A stretch of 51,125 bases of DNA from a virus. Shown one piece after another: positions 8,325 through 14,892 of this stretch. The DNA is taken from IMG/VR virus record IMGVR_UViG_3300018416_000023, positions 1 to 51,125 of that record; one strand, 5' to 3'. A program made the translations under genes and the position numbers. The notes beneath the pieces are model-generated. The model was given only the letters and a program-made list of their open reading frames with translations. It was not told the DNA's origin and made no database searches. The stretch's first letter is position 1; every line of letters begins with the position of its first letter.

Positions 8325-8343
8325 GTTCACTTATTTAGTGAAC
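8325..8343 (-). promoter_or_regulatory. Hairpin with embedded late-promoter-like box
   Basis: A perfect inverted repeat (GTTCACT, five-base loop, AGTGAAC) between the stop of the 276-residue repeat protein and the glycosyltransferase ATG. On the minus strand it contains CTAAATAA, one or two changes from the late box. It may act as both an end and a start of transcripts. No U-tract follows, so terminator function is uncertain. Confidence 0.45.
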
Positions 8344-8347
8344 TATT

Positions 8348-9178
8348 TTAAGATGATACTGGAGTTCCAGGCCACGATTGTGTTAAGGAACCATCCCATC
8401 TAATCACTGGTGTTCTACCTTGTCTTGCGTATGTAGCAGGTTGTCTGTTTTGATACGTGAAAGGATTCTGACCTTGTCTTGCATAAGTCGAAGGTTGTCT
8501 GTTCTGATATGTGAACGGTGTTCTACCTTGTCTATCATATGTGACTGGTTGTCTATGTTGATAAGTAAACGGTGTTTGAGCGTTTCTTATGTTAGGTTCT
8601 TGACCATTCACTGGGTTTCTATAGGTAAACGGTGACCTATGTTGATATGTGAATGGTGTTCGACCCGTTCTTTGATACGTAACAGGTTGTCTATGTTGAT
8701 ACGTAAACGGTGTTTGTCTATTACGTATATTTGGTTCTTGACCATTCACTGGATTTCTGTATGTAAACGGTGACCTATGTTGATACGTAAACGGAACCCT
8801 ATATGATACTGGATTCTGATAAATTACAGGTTGTCTGTTCTGATATGTGAACGGTGCCTGTGCGTTTTTAATTGTTGGTTGTCTACCATTTACAGGGTTT
8901 CTATAAGTAAACGGTGACCTAAAGTTATATGTAAACGGAACCCTATATGATACTGGGTTTCTGTATGTGAATGGAGACCTAAAGTTATATGTTGAAGGTT
9001 GTCTCGCATTCGCAATGTATGGAACCCTATAAGATGCTTGATAAGTGAATGGGTTTCTTGCGTTTGCAATATATGGAACCCTATAAGATGCTTGATAGGT
9101 AAACGGATTTCTAGCATTCCCGATTACAGGTTGTCTAGCATTTCCTATTACTGGTTGTCTTGCGTTACCTATTGCCAT
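8348..9178 (-). CDS. Pro/Tyr/Arg-rich repeat protein (family member 1)
   Basis: A 276-residue protein made almost wholly of degenerate 8-9-residue units of the form R-[QST]-P-x-[TI]-Y-[QN]-x (for example RQPVTYQH, RSPFTYRN, RTPFTYQN) joined by NPVNGQEPNIRN and RNPVSYRVP spacers. It uses very few residue types (P, Y, F, T, Q, N, A, R, S, V, I, G). It has almost no Asp, Glu, Lys, Leu, Met or Cys, so it is strongly basic. The C-terminus (VIRWDGSLTQSWPGTP) is the only non-repetitive part. Three relatives occur at 9484, 17212 and 17990. The location in the fibre block and the late-gene setting suggest a virion adhesin or fibre, but I know of no named family. AGGA precedes the ATG. Confidence 0.7.
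   Translation of the reverse strand: MAIGNARQPVIGNARQPVIGNARNPFTYQASYRVPYIANARNPFTYQASYRVPYIANARQPSTYNFRSPFTYRNPVSYRVPFTYNFRSPFTYRNPVNGRQPTIKNAQAPFTYQNRQPVIYQNPVSYRVPFTYQHRSPFTYRNPVNGQEPNIRNRQTPFTYQHRQPVTYQRTGRTPFTYQHRSPFTYRNPVNGQEPNIRNAQTPFTYQHRQPVTYDRQGRTPFTYQNRQPSTYARQGQNPFTYQNRQPATYARQGRTPVIRWDGSLTQSWPGTPVSS
8405..9175 (-). repeat. Degenerate 24-27-base coding repeats
   Basis: In-frame imperfect tandem repeats encoding the R-x-P-x-x-Y-x-x units. Blocks such as gtaaacggtgacctatgttg recur several times here and again in 9930-10700, 17395-17970 and 18430-19020. Unit length stays a multiple of three, so copy-number change would keep the frame open. Confidence 0.8.
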
Positions 9179-9193
9179 TTTTTATTCCTATGT

Positions 9194-9472
9194 TTATATT
9201 GCAACTCCAGTTTCAGGGTCTCTAAACCATTTTTCCATATTGTAATAATTTAAAATCCCTTGTCCTTGAGCATCTAAATGAGCCTCACATGCAGTTGCAT
9301 CAAAAACTCCACTGACAACAAAATTGTCCTTTAGCGTTTTTACTTCAATAGTTCTTGTTTCTCCCAAAAACTCGTAACTAAATTGTTTTATTGCCCACTC
9401 TACTGAATCGTTTACTTGTATATCGTCTCGGGGTTCTCCCGTATAAGTTGTTGTTTCGAATGTTAATGACAT
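9194..9472 (-). CDS. Small unknown protein between repeat genes
   Basis: An unrecognised 92-residue acidic protein, predicted to be beta-rich in the first two thirds (SLTFETTTYTGEP, then TIEVKTLKDNFVVSGVFD) with a short helical end (GILNYYNMEKWFRDPETG). It contains one Cys and no membrane segment. It lies between two repeat-protein genes, 15 bases before the start of the 276-residue one and 11 after the stop of the 454-residue one. A small, ordered, acidic partner of two basic repetitive proteins could be a capping subunit or chaperone, but this is inferred from context only. A weak TTAAATA box is 12 bases upstream of the ATG. Confidence 0.55.
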   Translation of the reverse strand: MSLTFETTTYTGEPRDDIQVNDSVEWAIKQFSYEFLGETRTIEVKTLKDNFVVSGVFDATACEAHLDAQGQGILNYYNMEKWFRDPETGVAI

Positions 9473-9483
9473 AATGTTAATAC

Positions 9484-9915
9484 CTATTTAATAAATTTAA
9501 TTGTAAAATCACCACCAGTTGGGTTGAAGGGACTAGGCCCTGTTGTTACCCATGTCGGTGCTGGGAAACTCATACTATGAGCTGCATTTGAATATGTTGC
9601 TAATGGGAAAGCGGTCTCCGATAATCCAGGCGAACTAATTTTAATTTTAGTAAACCCAGCACTTACTAATGGAGTTGGCCCTCCTGGCGATGCAAGGAAA
9701 ACATTCCAATTAGCGGCTATCATTGCAGGATATGATGGCCCATTTTTCCCTACCATTATTTTATTTGAACCACTGAATAAAGCTCCAGCAGTTGGTGATT
9801 GAGGACTTGAACCTAATCCTGATGGATTACCATAAGGAACACCATCAGTAAATCCTATGTAATATGCATATCCACTTGCTGAATAAAGAGTCATTTGTCC
9901 TGATAAAGTATAATG
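9484..9915 (-). repeat. Long dispersed repeat, copy A (tip-domain DNA)
   Basis: About 430 bases encoding the C-terminal domain of the 454-residue protein. They match 17990-18425 at roughly 88% by eye, in the same orientation and about 8.5 kb apart. Recombination between the copies would remove or exchange the fibre genes between them. Confidence 0.85.
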
Positions 9916-10848
9916 AACTGAGTCAAATGTATACGTATACGGTGACCTAAAACTGTAAGTAAACGGACTTCTAAATGAATACGTAAACGGTTGTCTTGCG
10001 TTAGCAGGATATGTAGCAGGATACCTTGCATTATACGTGAATGGTTGTCTCGCATTAGCAGGGTATGTAGCAGGATATCTTGCGTTGTATGTAAACGGTG
10101 CCTGTGCGTTCTTAATTGTAGGTTGTCTTCCGTTTACTGGATTTCTATATCCAGCAGGTTGTTGAGCATTTCTAATATTAGGTTGTTGAGCATTTACAGG
10201 GTTTCTATATGTAAACGGTGACCTAAAGTTATATGTCGAAGGTTGTCTAGCATTTGCAATATAAGGACTTTGTGCGCTACTTGGATTTCTATAAGCAGCA
10301 GGTTGTTGTGCATTCCTAATATTTGGTTCTTGAGCACTTACTGGATTCTGATATGTAAATGGTGACCTATGTTGATAGGTTGACGGTTGTCTCGCATTCG
10401 CAATATAAGGACTCTGAGCATTCGCAATATACGGATACGGTTGTTGAGCATTTCTTATATTTGGTTCTTGAGCACTTACTGGATTCTGATATGTAAATGG
10501 TGACCTATGTTGATACGTAGAAGGTTGTCTTGCCTGTGCAATGTATGGACTCTGAGCATTTGCGATATAAGGATAAGGTTGCTGTGCATCTGCGATATAT
10601 GGGGTCTGAGCATTAGCAATATATGGATAAGGTTGCTGTGCGTTAGCGATATAAGGTGTTTGACTATTCGCAATATAAGGATACGGTTGTTGAACACTTT
10701 GTTGACCTGATGCATCGTTCCACCCTGTAGGTGTTTTAACATAGATTTGGTCAACTGCTTTCCATGTGGATGATGCAGTTTTAACCCATGCACCCTGAGT
10801 TGAATTCCAACCAGCGGGTGTTTTAACTTTTTGTGAACCTGAAGCCAT
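9484..10848 (-). CDS. Pro/Tyr/Asn repeat protein with C-terminal globular domain (family member 2)
   Basis: A 454-residue protein in three parts. Residues 1-50 are a small domain with repeated K-TP-GWN and V-K-A/T motifs (VKTPAGWNS, YVKTPTGWND). Residues about 50-305 are repeats mixing PYPYIANAQ/PYIANAQ units with RQPSTYQHRSPFTYQ units. Residues about 310-454 form a Gly/Ser/Pro-rich domain beginning YTLSGQMTLYSASGYAYYIG and ending GGDFTIKFIK. That last domain is about 88% identical at DNA level by eye to the end of the gene at 17990, showing recent duplication or exchange. The layout (head, long repeat stalk, globular tip) resembles a fibre or adhesin. Its receptor is unknown. Confidence 0.75.
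   Translation of the reverse strand: MASGSQKVKTPAGWNSTQGAWVKTASSTWKAVDQIYVKTPTGWNDASGQQSVQQPYPYIANSQTPYIANAQQPYPYIANAQTPYIADAQQPYPYIANAQSPYIAQARQPSTYQHRSPFTYQNPVSAQEPNIRNAQQPYPYIANAQSPYIANARQPSTYQHRSPFTYQNPVSAQEPNIRNAQQPAAYRNPSSAQSPYIANARQPSTYNFRSPFTYRNPVNAQQPNIRNAQQPAGYRNPVNGRQPTIKNAQAPFTYNARYPATYPANARQPFTYNARYPATYPANARQPFTYSFRSPFTYSFRSPYTYTFDSVHYTLSGQMTLYSASGYAYYIGFTDGVPYGNPSGLGSSPQSPTAGALFSGSNKIMVGKNGPSYPAMIAANWNVFLASPGGPTPLVSAGFTKIKISSPGLSETAFPLATYSNAAHSMSFPAPTWVTTGPSPFNPTGGDFTIKFIK
9930..10700 (-). repeat. Degenerate coding repeats of the 454-residue protein
   Basis: An array of PYPYIANAQ-type and R-x-P-x-x-Y-type units. Longer super-units are visible: the block running from RQPSTYQHRSPFTYQ through SAQEPNIRNAQQP is repeated nearly unchanged, about 40 residues apart, which shows local duplication. 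Confidence 0.8.
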
Positions 10849-10874
10849 ATCCTATCTTATCCTTAATTAAGTAA

Positions 10875-10899
10875 TATACTCTTATTTATTAAGAGTATA
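10875..10899 (-). promoter_or_regulatory. Long perfect hairpin overlapping a stop codon and an AATAAATA box
   Basis: A ten-base-pair perfect stem (TATACTCTTA, five-base loop, TAAGAGTATA) that includes the stop codon of the 536-residue fibre gene. On the minus strand it carries AATAAATA, one base from the late box. It may end the fibre transcript and start that of the repeat gene at 10848. The lack of a U-run makes simple intrinsic termination uncertain. Confidence 0.5.
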
Positions 10900-12499
10900 A
10901 AATCCATAAATCACCAACTGCGCCATCACCTGAAGAAGGTGCTGATGTTGATTGATATATGTTTCTCGCTGTTCCACCACTATTTGTTGCGTTTGTGATG
11001 GTAATCGCTCCTGATGCAATCGTTCCTACTGAAATATTAGGTGTTCCAGTTAATCCACTTGCATTGGTTGCCAATGTAGCAGTTGCGGCGTTACCCGTGC
11101 AAGACCCTGAAGACCCTGATACGTTACCAGTAACGTTTCCAGTTAATGCACCTTCAAAAGAAGTTGCTTTTACGTTGTAAGAACCGAATGTCCATTCATC
11201 TTCTGACTCGTCCCAAAGTAATGATACGTTAGTTGAACTTCCTCTTTCGACTTCAATACCAGCATCCTCTGAAGGAGTTCCAGTCACATCGTTGTTAAGA
11301 ACAACAATGTTATCAGAGACATTAAGTGTTGCAGTGTTAACAGTTGTTGTAGTTCCGTTAACTGTTAGGTCACCTGAAAGTGTAAGGTCTCCAAAAGAAA
11401 CGTTATCTGATGTTCCAACTGCCTGTCCAATACTTACAGCACCTGAACTGATTGAAACACCAGTTCCAGCAGTAATATGTGCTTGGACTTCTGATGCACT
11501 TGGCCCTGTATATGTAATTACACCTGTTGATGAATTATATGCAAGTGAACCGTCTCCACCTGAATCTGTTACTGATACAAGTCCTCTAACTTCTGCATCT
11601 GTTCTTTCTGTAAATGAGAAAGCACCTGTTCCACTGTTGTATGATAAATCACCACCAGCAGATACTAAACCTCTGATGTCTGAATCTGATAAACCAGCAA
11701 GTGTAAGTGTTCCAGCAGCATCGTCATATGTTGATGTAATGTTTGTTCCACCGACTACTAAACCGTTTACGATATCTTCAATCTCTTCTTCTGTTTTACC
11801 TGAAGAGTTAATTGTAAGTGTTCCGTTTGCATCGTCATACGAAGTTGAAATGTTTGTTCCAGCAGTAATTAATGCGTTTACTCTGTCGTCAACTCTTTCA
11901 TTTGTAAAATATTGATTGGTTGACCCTTCTCCGATATCATCAGTGTCTAGGACAACTGCGGCACCAAGTGATACTGAGTTTGAGTTAACTGTAACAGCAC
12001 TATTAGTAAGTTTTGCGTTTGTGATAGAACCTGCTAACATAGCATTAGTAATACCACCTTCTTTTACTTGAAGTGTGTCTGAACTTGTTTCGATTGAACT
12101 ATCATCAACTGATACTGCAAGTGTTACATCACCTGTAGTTCCACCACCTGATAACCCGTCACCAGCAGTTACTGATGTAATATCACCAGTTGGAACCGAT
12201 GCGACTTGTGAGTCAACGTATGCTTTTACTGATTGTTGTGATGGAAGTGCAGTAGCACTGTTTGATGACATGTCATCTTCATCAGTGATTGGAACGTCAA
12301 TAACGATTGTATCTGAACCATCATCGTAAGTTGCAGTTGCAGCACCTGTTCCACTTATAATACCACCGATTTTATCTGCGATTGCCTCTTCTACTGCAGA
12401 ACCTACTGCAGCACCGACCAAATCACCTGATGAGTTGATAACCTCAACACCACCAACTGATAGACCGTTCTTAATATTAAAATTCTTTTCTCCTGCCAT
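10889..12499 (-). CDS. Tail-fibre-like virion protein, 536 residues
   Basis: A Gly/Ser/Thr/Asp-rich protein built of fibre-type motifs common in marine T4-like phages. It has repeated DDxxEGSTNQYFTNERVDDRV-like and AGTNISTSYDDANGTLTI-like units, QQSVKAYVDSQ (about 86-96), LTVNGTTTTVNTATLNVSDN (about 375-395, a known fibre-shaft motif), and a C-terminal APSSGDGAVGDLWILYS. Such proteins form beta-rich trimeric fibres. The N-terminus (NGLSVGGVEVINSSGDLVG) is shared with the 77-residue protein encoded just upstream, whose stop overlaps this ATG (TAATG). It is likely a side or short fibre. Which T4 fibre it replaces cannot be told. Confidence 0.75.
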   Translation of the reverse strand: MAGEKNFNIKNGLSVGGVEVINSSGDLVGAAVGSAVEEAIADKIGGIISGTGAATATYDDGSDTIVIDVPITDEDDMSSNSATALPSQQSVKAYVDSQVASVPTGDITSVTAGDGLSGGGTTGDVTLAVSVDDSSIETSSDTLQVKEGGITNAMLAGSITNAKLTNSAVTVNSNSVSLGAAVVLDTDDIGEGSTNQYFTNERVDDRVNALITAGTNISTSYDDANGTLTINSSGKTEEEIEDIVNGLVVGGTNITSTYDDAAGTLTLAGLSDSDIRGLVSAGGDLSYNSGTGAFSFTERTDAEVRGLVSVTDSGGDGSLAYNSSTGVITYTGPSASEVQAHITAGTGVSISSGAVSIGQAVGTSDNVSFGDLTLSGDLTVNGTTTTVNTATLNVSDNIVVLNNDVTGTPSEDAGIEVERGSSTNVSLLWDESEDEWTFGSYNVKATSFEGALTGNVTGNVSGSSGSCTGNAATATLATNASGLTGTPNISVGTIASGAITITNATNSGGTARNIYQSTSAPSSGDGAVGDLWILYS

Positions 12500-12732
12500 T
12501 AGATGGTTCCTCCATCAATCTGAACATTTGCAAGAGTTTTTGAAGCAGATGCATTTGATAAATGCGTATCTACTTTTCCTGTTGTGAAATACTGATTGGT
12601 TGACCCTTCAGAAATATCATCCGTGTCAATCTGCGATAATGCAGAAGCGACAATTTTACCTGATGATGTGATGACTTCCGTGGAACCAACTTCTAATCCA
12701 TATTCTATTACAAATTTGTTTTGTGTTGCCAT
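12499..12732 (-). CDS. Short fibre-like protein, partial paralogue of the downstream fibre
   Basis: A 77-residue protein matching the start of the next gene's product in pattern: a short N-terminal strand, then GSTEVITSSGKIVASALS, then DDISEGSTNQYFTTGKVD (about 39-56), ending IDGGTI. The same IDGGT-F/I ending closes the 521- and 82-residue fibre proteins. It could be a small subunit that joins or caps a fibre, or a remnant of a longer fibre gene. A Shine-Dalgarno AGGA stands before the ATG in a 36-base leader behind a late box. Its stop overlaps the next start. Confidence 0.6.
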   Translation of the reverse strand: MATQNKFVIEYGLEVGSTEVITSSGKIVASALSQIDTDDISEGSTNQYFTTGKVDTHLSNASASKTLANVQIDGGTI

Positions 12733-12773
12733 TGTTGTGTCCTATTAGGTTGGATTTGTTAAATCTATACTAC

Positions 12774-12781
12774 TATTTAGA
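12774..12781 (-). promoter_or_regulatory. Late promoter box before the 77-residue fibre gene
   Basis: TCTAAATA on the minus strand. The predicted start point (about 12768) falls on ATA instead of ATG, and the gene starts 36 bases later behind AGGA, so this is a conventional leader. The box abuts a small hairpin at 12780-12795. Confidence 0.6.
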
Positions 12782-12795
12782 AGATAGTGTTCTTC
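12780..12795 (-). terminator. Small hairpin after the 247-residue gene
   Basis: A stem of GAAGA/TCTTC with a six-base loop, just after the stop of the 247-residue gene. On the minus strand a T-run precedes rather than follows it, so it is a weak terminator candidate in that direction. It abuts the late box at 12774. Confidence 0.3.
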
Positions 12796-12802
12796 AAAAA
12801 AC

Positions 12803-13546
12803 CTATACTGTTAATAAATTTCTACTTAATTTAAAACTTGTCGAAGATGTTGAAGCAGGTGTAACTCTTAGTCTCACGTTACCTGAATTAGTGTCTACAG
12901 ATAGTGTAAACAATGAGGTATTTGTGTAGATATCACCGAACTGAGAGAAGTAAGCATTTGATGAATTATGAATTACCATGACTTCACATGCATGATAATT
13001 AGTTCCTTGTGATGCTTGTATATGATACTTTGCACTTCTATAACTTAAAAGAGGGAATGTATCTAAATTTACTTCTGTAGTTGCAGTTGTTGTCAAAGTT
13101 GCAGTTGCATCCATTCTCAAATTCTGTAATGAGAGTGGGCCGACTGCAGTAATTTGACCAGTTGATTCGATATCTCCTGCTTTAAAATCTGCGTATGCAA
13201 ATCCACTATCCGAAGTGTCTATAGTGTTTGATGGTTCTGTCTCCAACCCATCAAATAGTTTCCATGTTGAATCACTTGCATCTCTTACAAGGCCAGTGTA
13301 TTCTGTTGCACCATCTGAAAGACCATCATCATAATTTCCATAGAAACCAATATCTATAATATCACTTGAAGTGTTACCACTTGCAAGTTCCATCATAGAG
13401 TCTGTAATAGACATGGTAGTGGAATCAACAACTAAATTAGTTCCTTGAACCGTTAAATCTCCAGTAATTGTAAGATTTCCATCCACGGTTGAGTTTCCTA
13501 ATGATTGGAAACCTAAGTCCGTGAAAAATTTAGTTTTTGTTGCCAT
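12803..13546 (-). CDS. Fibre-tip protein, 247 residues (shared C-terminal domain, copy 1)
   Basis: The N-terminal part has the fibre-shaft motif DGNLTITGDLTVQGTNLVV (about 23-41) and a segment DSTWKLFDGLETEPSN seen in other phage fibres. The C-terminal 80 residues (about 168-247) match the ends of the 136- and 274-residue proteins: Y-R-S-A-K-Y...HACEVMVIHNSSNAYFSQFGD...SGNVRLRVTPAS...FKL. The shared domain is probably a receptor-binding or trimerising tip. The ATG lies exactly five bases after a perfect TATAAATA with no Shine-Dalgarno sequence, so a leaderless message is likely. A strong hairpin terminator stands upstream. Confidence 0.7.
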   Translation of the reverse strand: MATKTKFFTDLGFQSLGNSTVDGNLTITGDLTVQGTNLVVDSTTMSITDSMMELASGNTSSDIIDIGFYGNYDDGLSDGATEYTGLVRDASDSTWKLFDGLETEPSNTIDTSDSGFAYADFKAGDIESTGQITAVGPLSLQNLRMDATATLTTTATTEVNLDTFPLLSYRSAKYHIQASQGTNYHACEVMVIHNSSNAYFSQFGDIYTNTSLFTLSVDTNSGNVRLRVTPASTSSTSFKLSRNLLTV

Positions 13547-13551
13547 AATAC

Positions 13552-13559
13552 TATTTATA
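13552..13559 (-). promoter_or_regulatory. Late promoter box, leaderless geometry
   Basis: The minus strand reads TATAAATAGTATTATGG: box, five bases, ATG. The same 17 bases occur before the gp25 gene. A terminator hairpin ends about ten bases upstream, so this gene is a separate late unit. Confidence 0.75.
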
Positions 13560-13567
13560 CAAAAAGA

Positions 13568-13590
13568 AAGGGGGACATTACGTCCCCCTT
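13568..13590 (-). terminator. Intrinsic terminator after the 136-residue gene
   Basis: A perfect nine-base-pair stem (AAGGGGGAC/GTCCCCCTT) with a five-base loop, followed on the minus strand by TCTTTTTG. It is the strongest terminator in the window. The plus strand also has a T-run on its other side (ATGATTTTTT), so it may work both ways. Confidence 0.8.
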
Positions 13591-13610
13591 AGATGATTTT
13601 TTAAAATCGT

Positions 13611-14021
13611 TTAAGCGTCTACTGTAGTTCTATCGAACTTTATCACTGTAGATGATGATGAAGCAGGTGTTGCTAATAATCTTAGATTACTCCCACTTAT
13701 ATCTGCATCAAATGTTGCAAGACTTTTTGATTTCAAAGTGCCATACTGAGTTAACGTGACTGCAGAACCGTCATGAACAACAACAATTTCTGTAGAGTGG
13801 AAATCACTTCCCTCTGACATTGCAACAACATATCTTGCAGCTCTGAAATCTGCTTTCGCAAATGTGTCGAGTGCAAATTCATCTGTTGCAGTTTTTGTTG
13901 CGTCGCCTGATGTTCTGTCCTTCGATTTGACTTTCTTTGTAGTCGTAATTTCATCGTTGTCTACATCGAATTGTATTCCACGAATCAACTCAGCGATTTT
14001 AAATGCGTTAGTTTTCGCCAT
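13611..14021 (-). CDS. Fibre-tip protein, 136 residues (shared domain, copy 2)
   Basis: Almost the whole protein is the shared tip domain: FRAARYVVAMSEGSDFHSTE, IVVVHDGSAVTLTQYGTL, SGSNLRLLATPASSSST, about residues 55-136. The first 50 residues are a Lys/Asp-rich lead (IQFDVDNDEITTTKKVKSKD). It has no shaft motif, so it may be a stand-alone receptor subunit or a cap. AAGGAG stands before the ATG, and a strong terminator follows its stop. It is a paralogue of the proteins at 12803 and 14032. Confidence 0.65.
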   Translation of the reverse strand: MAKTNAFKIAELIRGIQFDVDNDEITTTKKVKSKDRTSGDATKTATDEFALDTFAKADFRAARYVVAMSEGSDFHSTEIVVVHDGSAVTLTQYGTLKSKSLATFDADISGSNLRLLATPASSSSTVIKFDRTTVDA

Positions 14022-14031
14022 GTTTTACTCC

Positions 14032-14856
14032 TTATGAAAGTCTAATTTGGAAGGTTTTGAATGTTGTATTAGTATTAGCAGGTGTTACTAACAATCTCAT
14101 GTTTCCACTATCTATATCACTTGAAAGTGAGAATAATGAAGAACTTGAGAATGCATCACCATACTGAACAAAATACGCATTCGAACCATCGTTAATCAAT
14201 AATACTTCGGCCGCATGAGTTCCAGCACTAGCATGAGTTGCCATTACGACATACTTAATTGCTTTATTGCCAGTTGCGTTTGAACTCAAGACTTGGTCGG
14301 ATGTAGTTGCAGTCAATTCACTTGTTGTGAAGAAACCTTGAACTAAATTCGAGATTGAAGTCTGAGCGACCACCTCTAAAACGTCCCCTGATACTGCATT
14401 CGCCTGTAATGTAAGTGAACTGGTAGAAGTTCTTGCATAGTCGTCTCCGACTACAAGTTTAATACCGTTCAAGTAAACCTGTTCTAAACCAAGTGTATAC
14501 GATAAGGATGCTCCGTTATCGTCATTACCTGAGAATAGTGTTTGGTTTCCAGTTACACTATATGTGAATGTTGTAACACCAGTTGATGGCGCATCGGTGA
14601 AACTTAATGTTCCACTACCGTTAGTTGATAACAACTGACCGTTTGTTCCATCACTAGTTGGGAAAGTGATTGCATCATTTATAGTTAGAGAGGTAGGGTT
14701 AGACCCCACTTCTACAACAGCAGCAGACCCATCATCCTTCTCAGTGTATAACCTACCGTGGTAAGTATTTACCGCTAATTCTCCAAGAGACAAATCACTT
14801 GTGCCTGGAGTTGCGTTCTGAGTAGAACTTCTTTTTAATTGGATTACTGATGCCAT
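14032..14856 (-). CDS. Fibre-tip protein, 274 residues (shared domain, copy 3)
   Basis: The N-terminus MASVIQLKRSSTQNATPGTS, then DLSLGELAVNTYHGRLYTEKDDG, is the widespread marine-phage fibre start, shared with the 521-residue protein. A middle domain (about 90-180) reads TFTYSVTGNQTLFSGNDDNG and EQVYLNGIKLVVGDDYARTS. The C-terminal 80 residues are the shared tip domain (IKYVVMATHASAGTHAAEVL, QYGDAFSSSSLFSLSSDIDS, RLLVTPANTNT). It therefore joins an attachment domain to the interchangeable tip. AGGAGA precedes the ATG. Confidence 0.7.
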   Translation of the reverse strand: MASVIQLKRSSTQNATPGTSDLSLGELAVNTYHGRLYTEKDDGSAAVVEVGSNPTSLTINDAITFPTSDGTNGQLLSTNGSGTLSFTDAPSTGVTTFTYSVTGNQTLFSGNDDNGASLSYTLGLEQVYLNGIKLVVGDDYARTSTSSLTLQANAVSGDVLEVVAQTSISNLVQGFFTTSELTATTSDQVLSSNATGNKAIKYVVMATHASAGTHAAEVLLINDGSNAYFVQYGDAFSSSSLFSLSSDIDSGNMRLLVTPANTNTTFKTFQIRLS

Positions 14857-14892
14857 TTTACTCTCCTATTGATTGGTTGAAATTAATTACTA

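Noticed and set aside
9991-10221. Long plus-strand open frame rich in Ile, Ser, Arg and Cys over the repeat arrays (also at 8420, 17224, 18473 and 18752)
   Set aside because: It is the antisense reading of the coding repeats. Lack of stops comes from the repeated unit. It has no ribosome binding site and its composition is unlike the genes around it.
8405-10700. Possible CRISPR array, because short repeats alternate with variable spacers
   Set aside because: The units are in-frame, degenerate and code for a continuous protein. There are no fixed repeat sequences, equal spacers or cas genes.
11292-11915. Plus-strand open frame of 207 codons, Val/Pro/Ser-rich (with similar ones at 15059 and 19657)
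   Set aside because: These frames are antisense to Gly/Ser/Thr-rich fibre genes, whose codon use leaves the opposite strand free of stops. The minus-strand genes have recognised motifs and signals.
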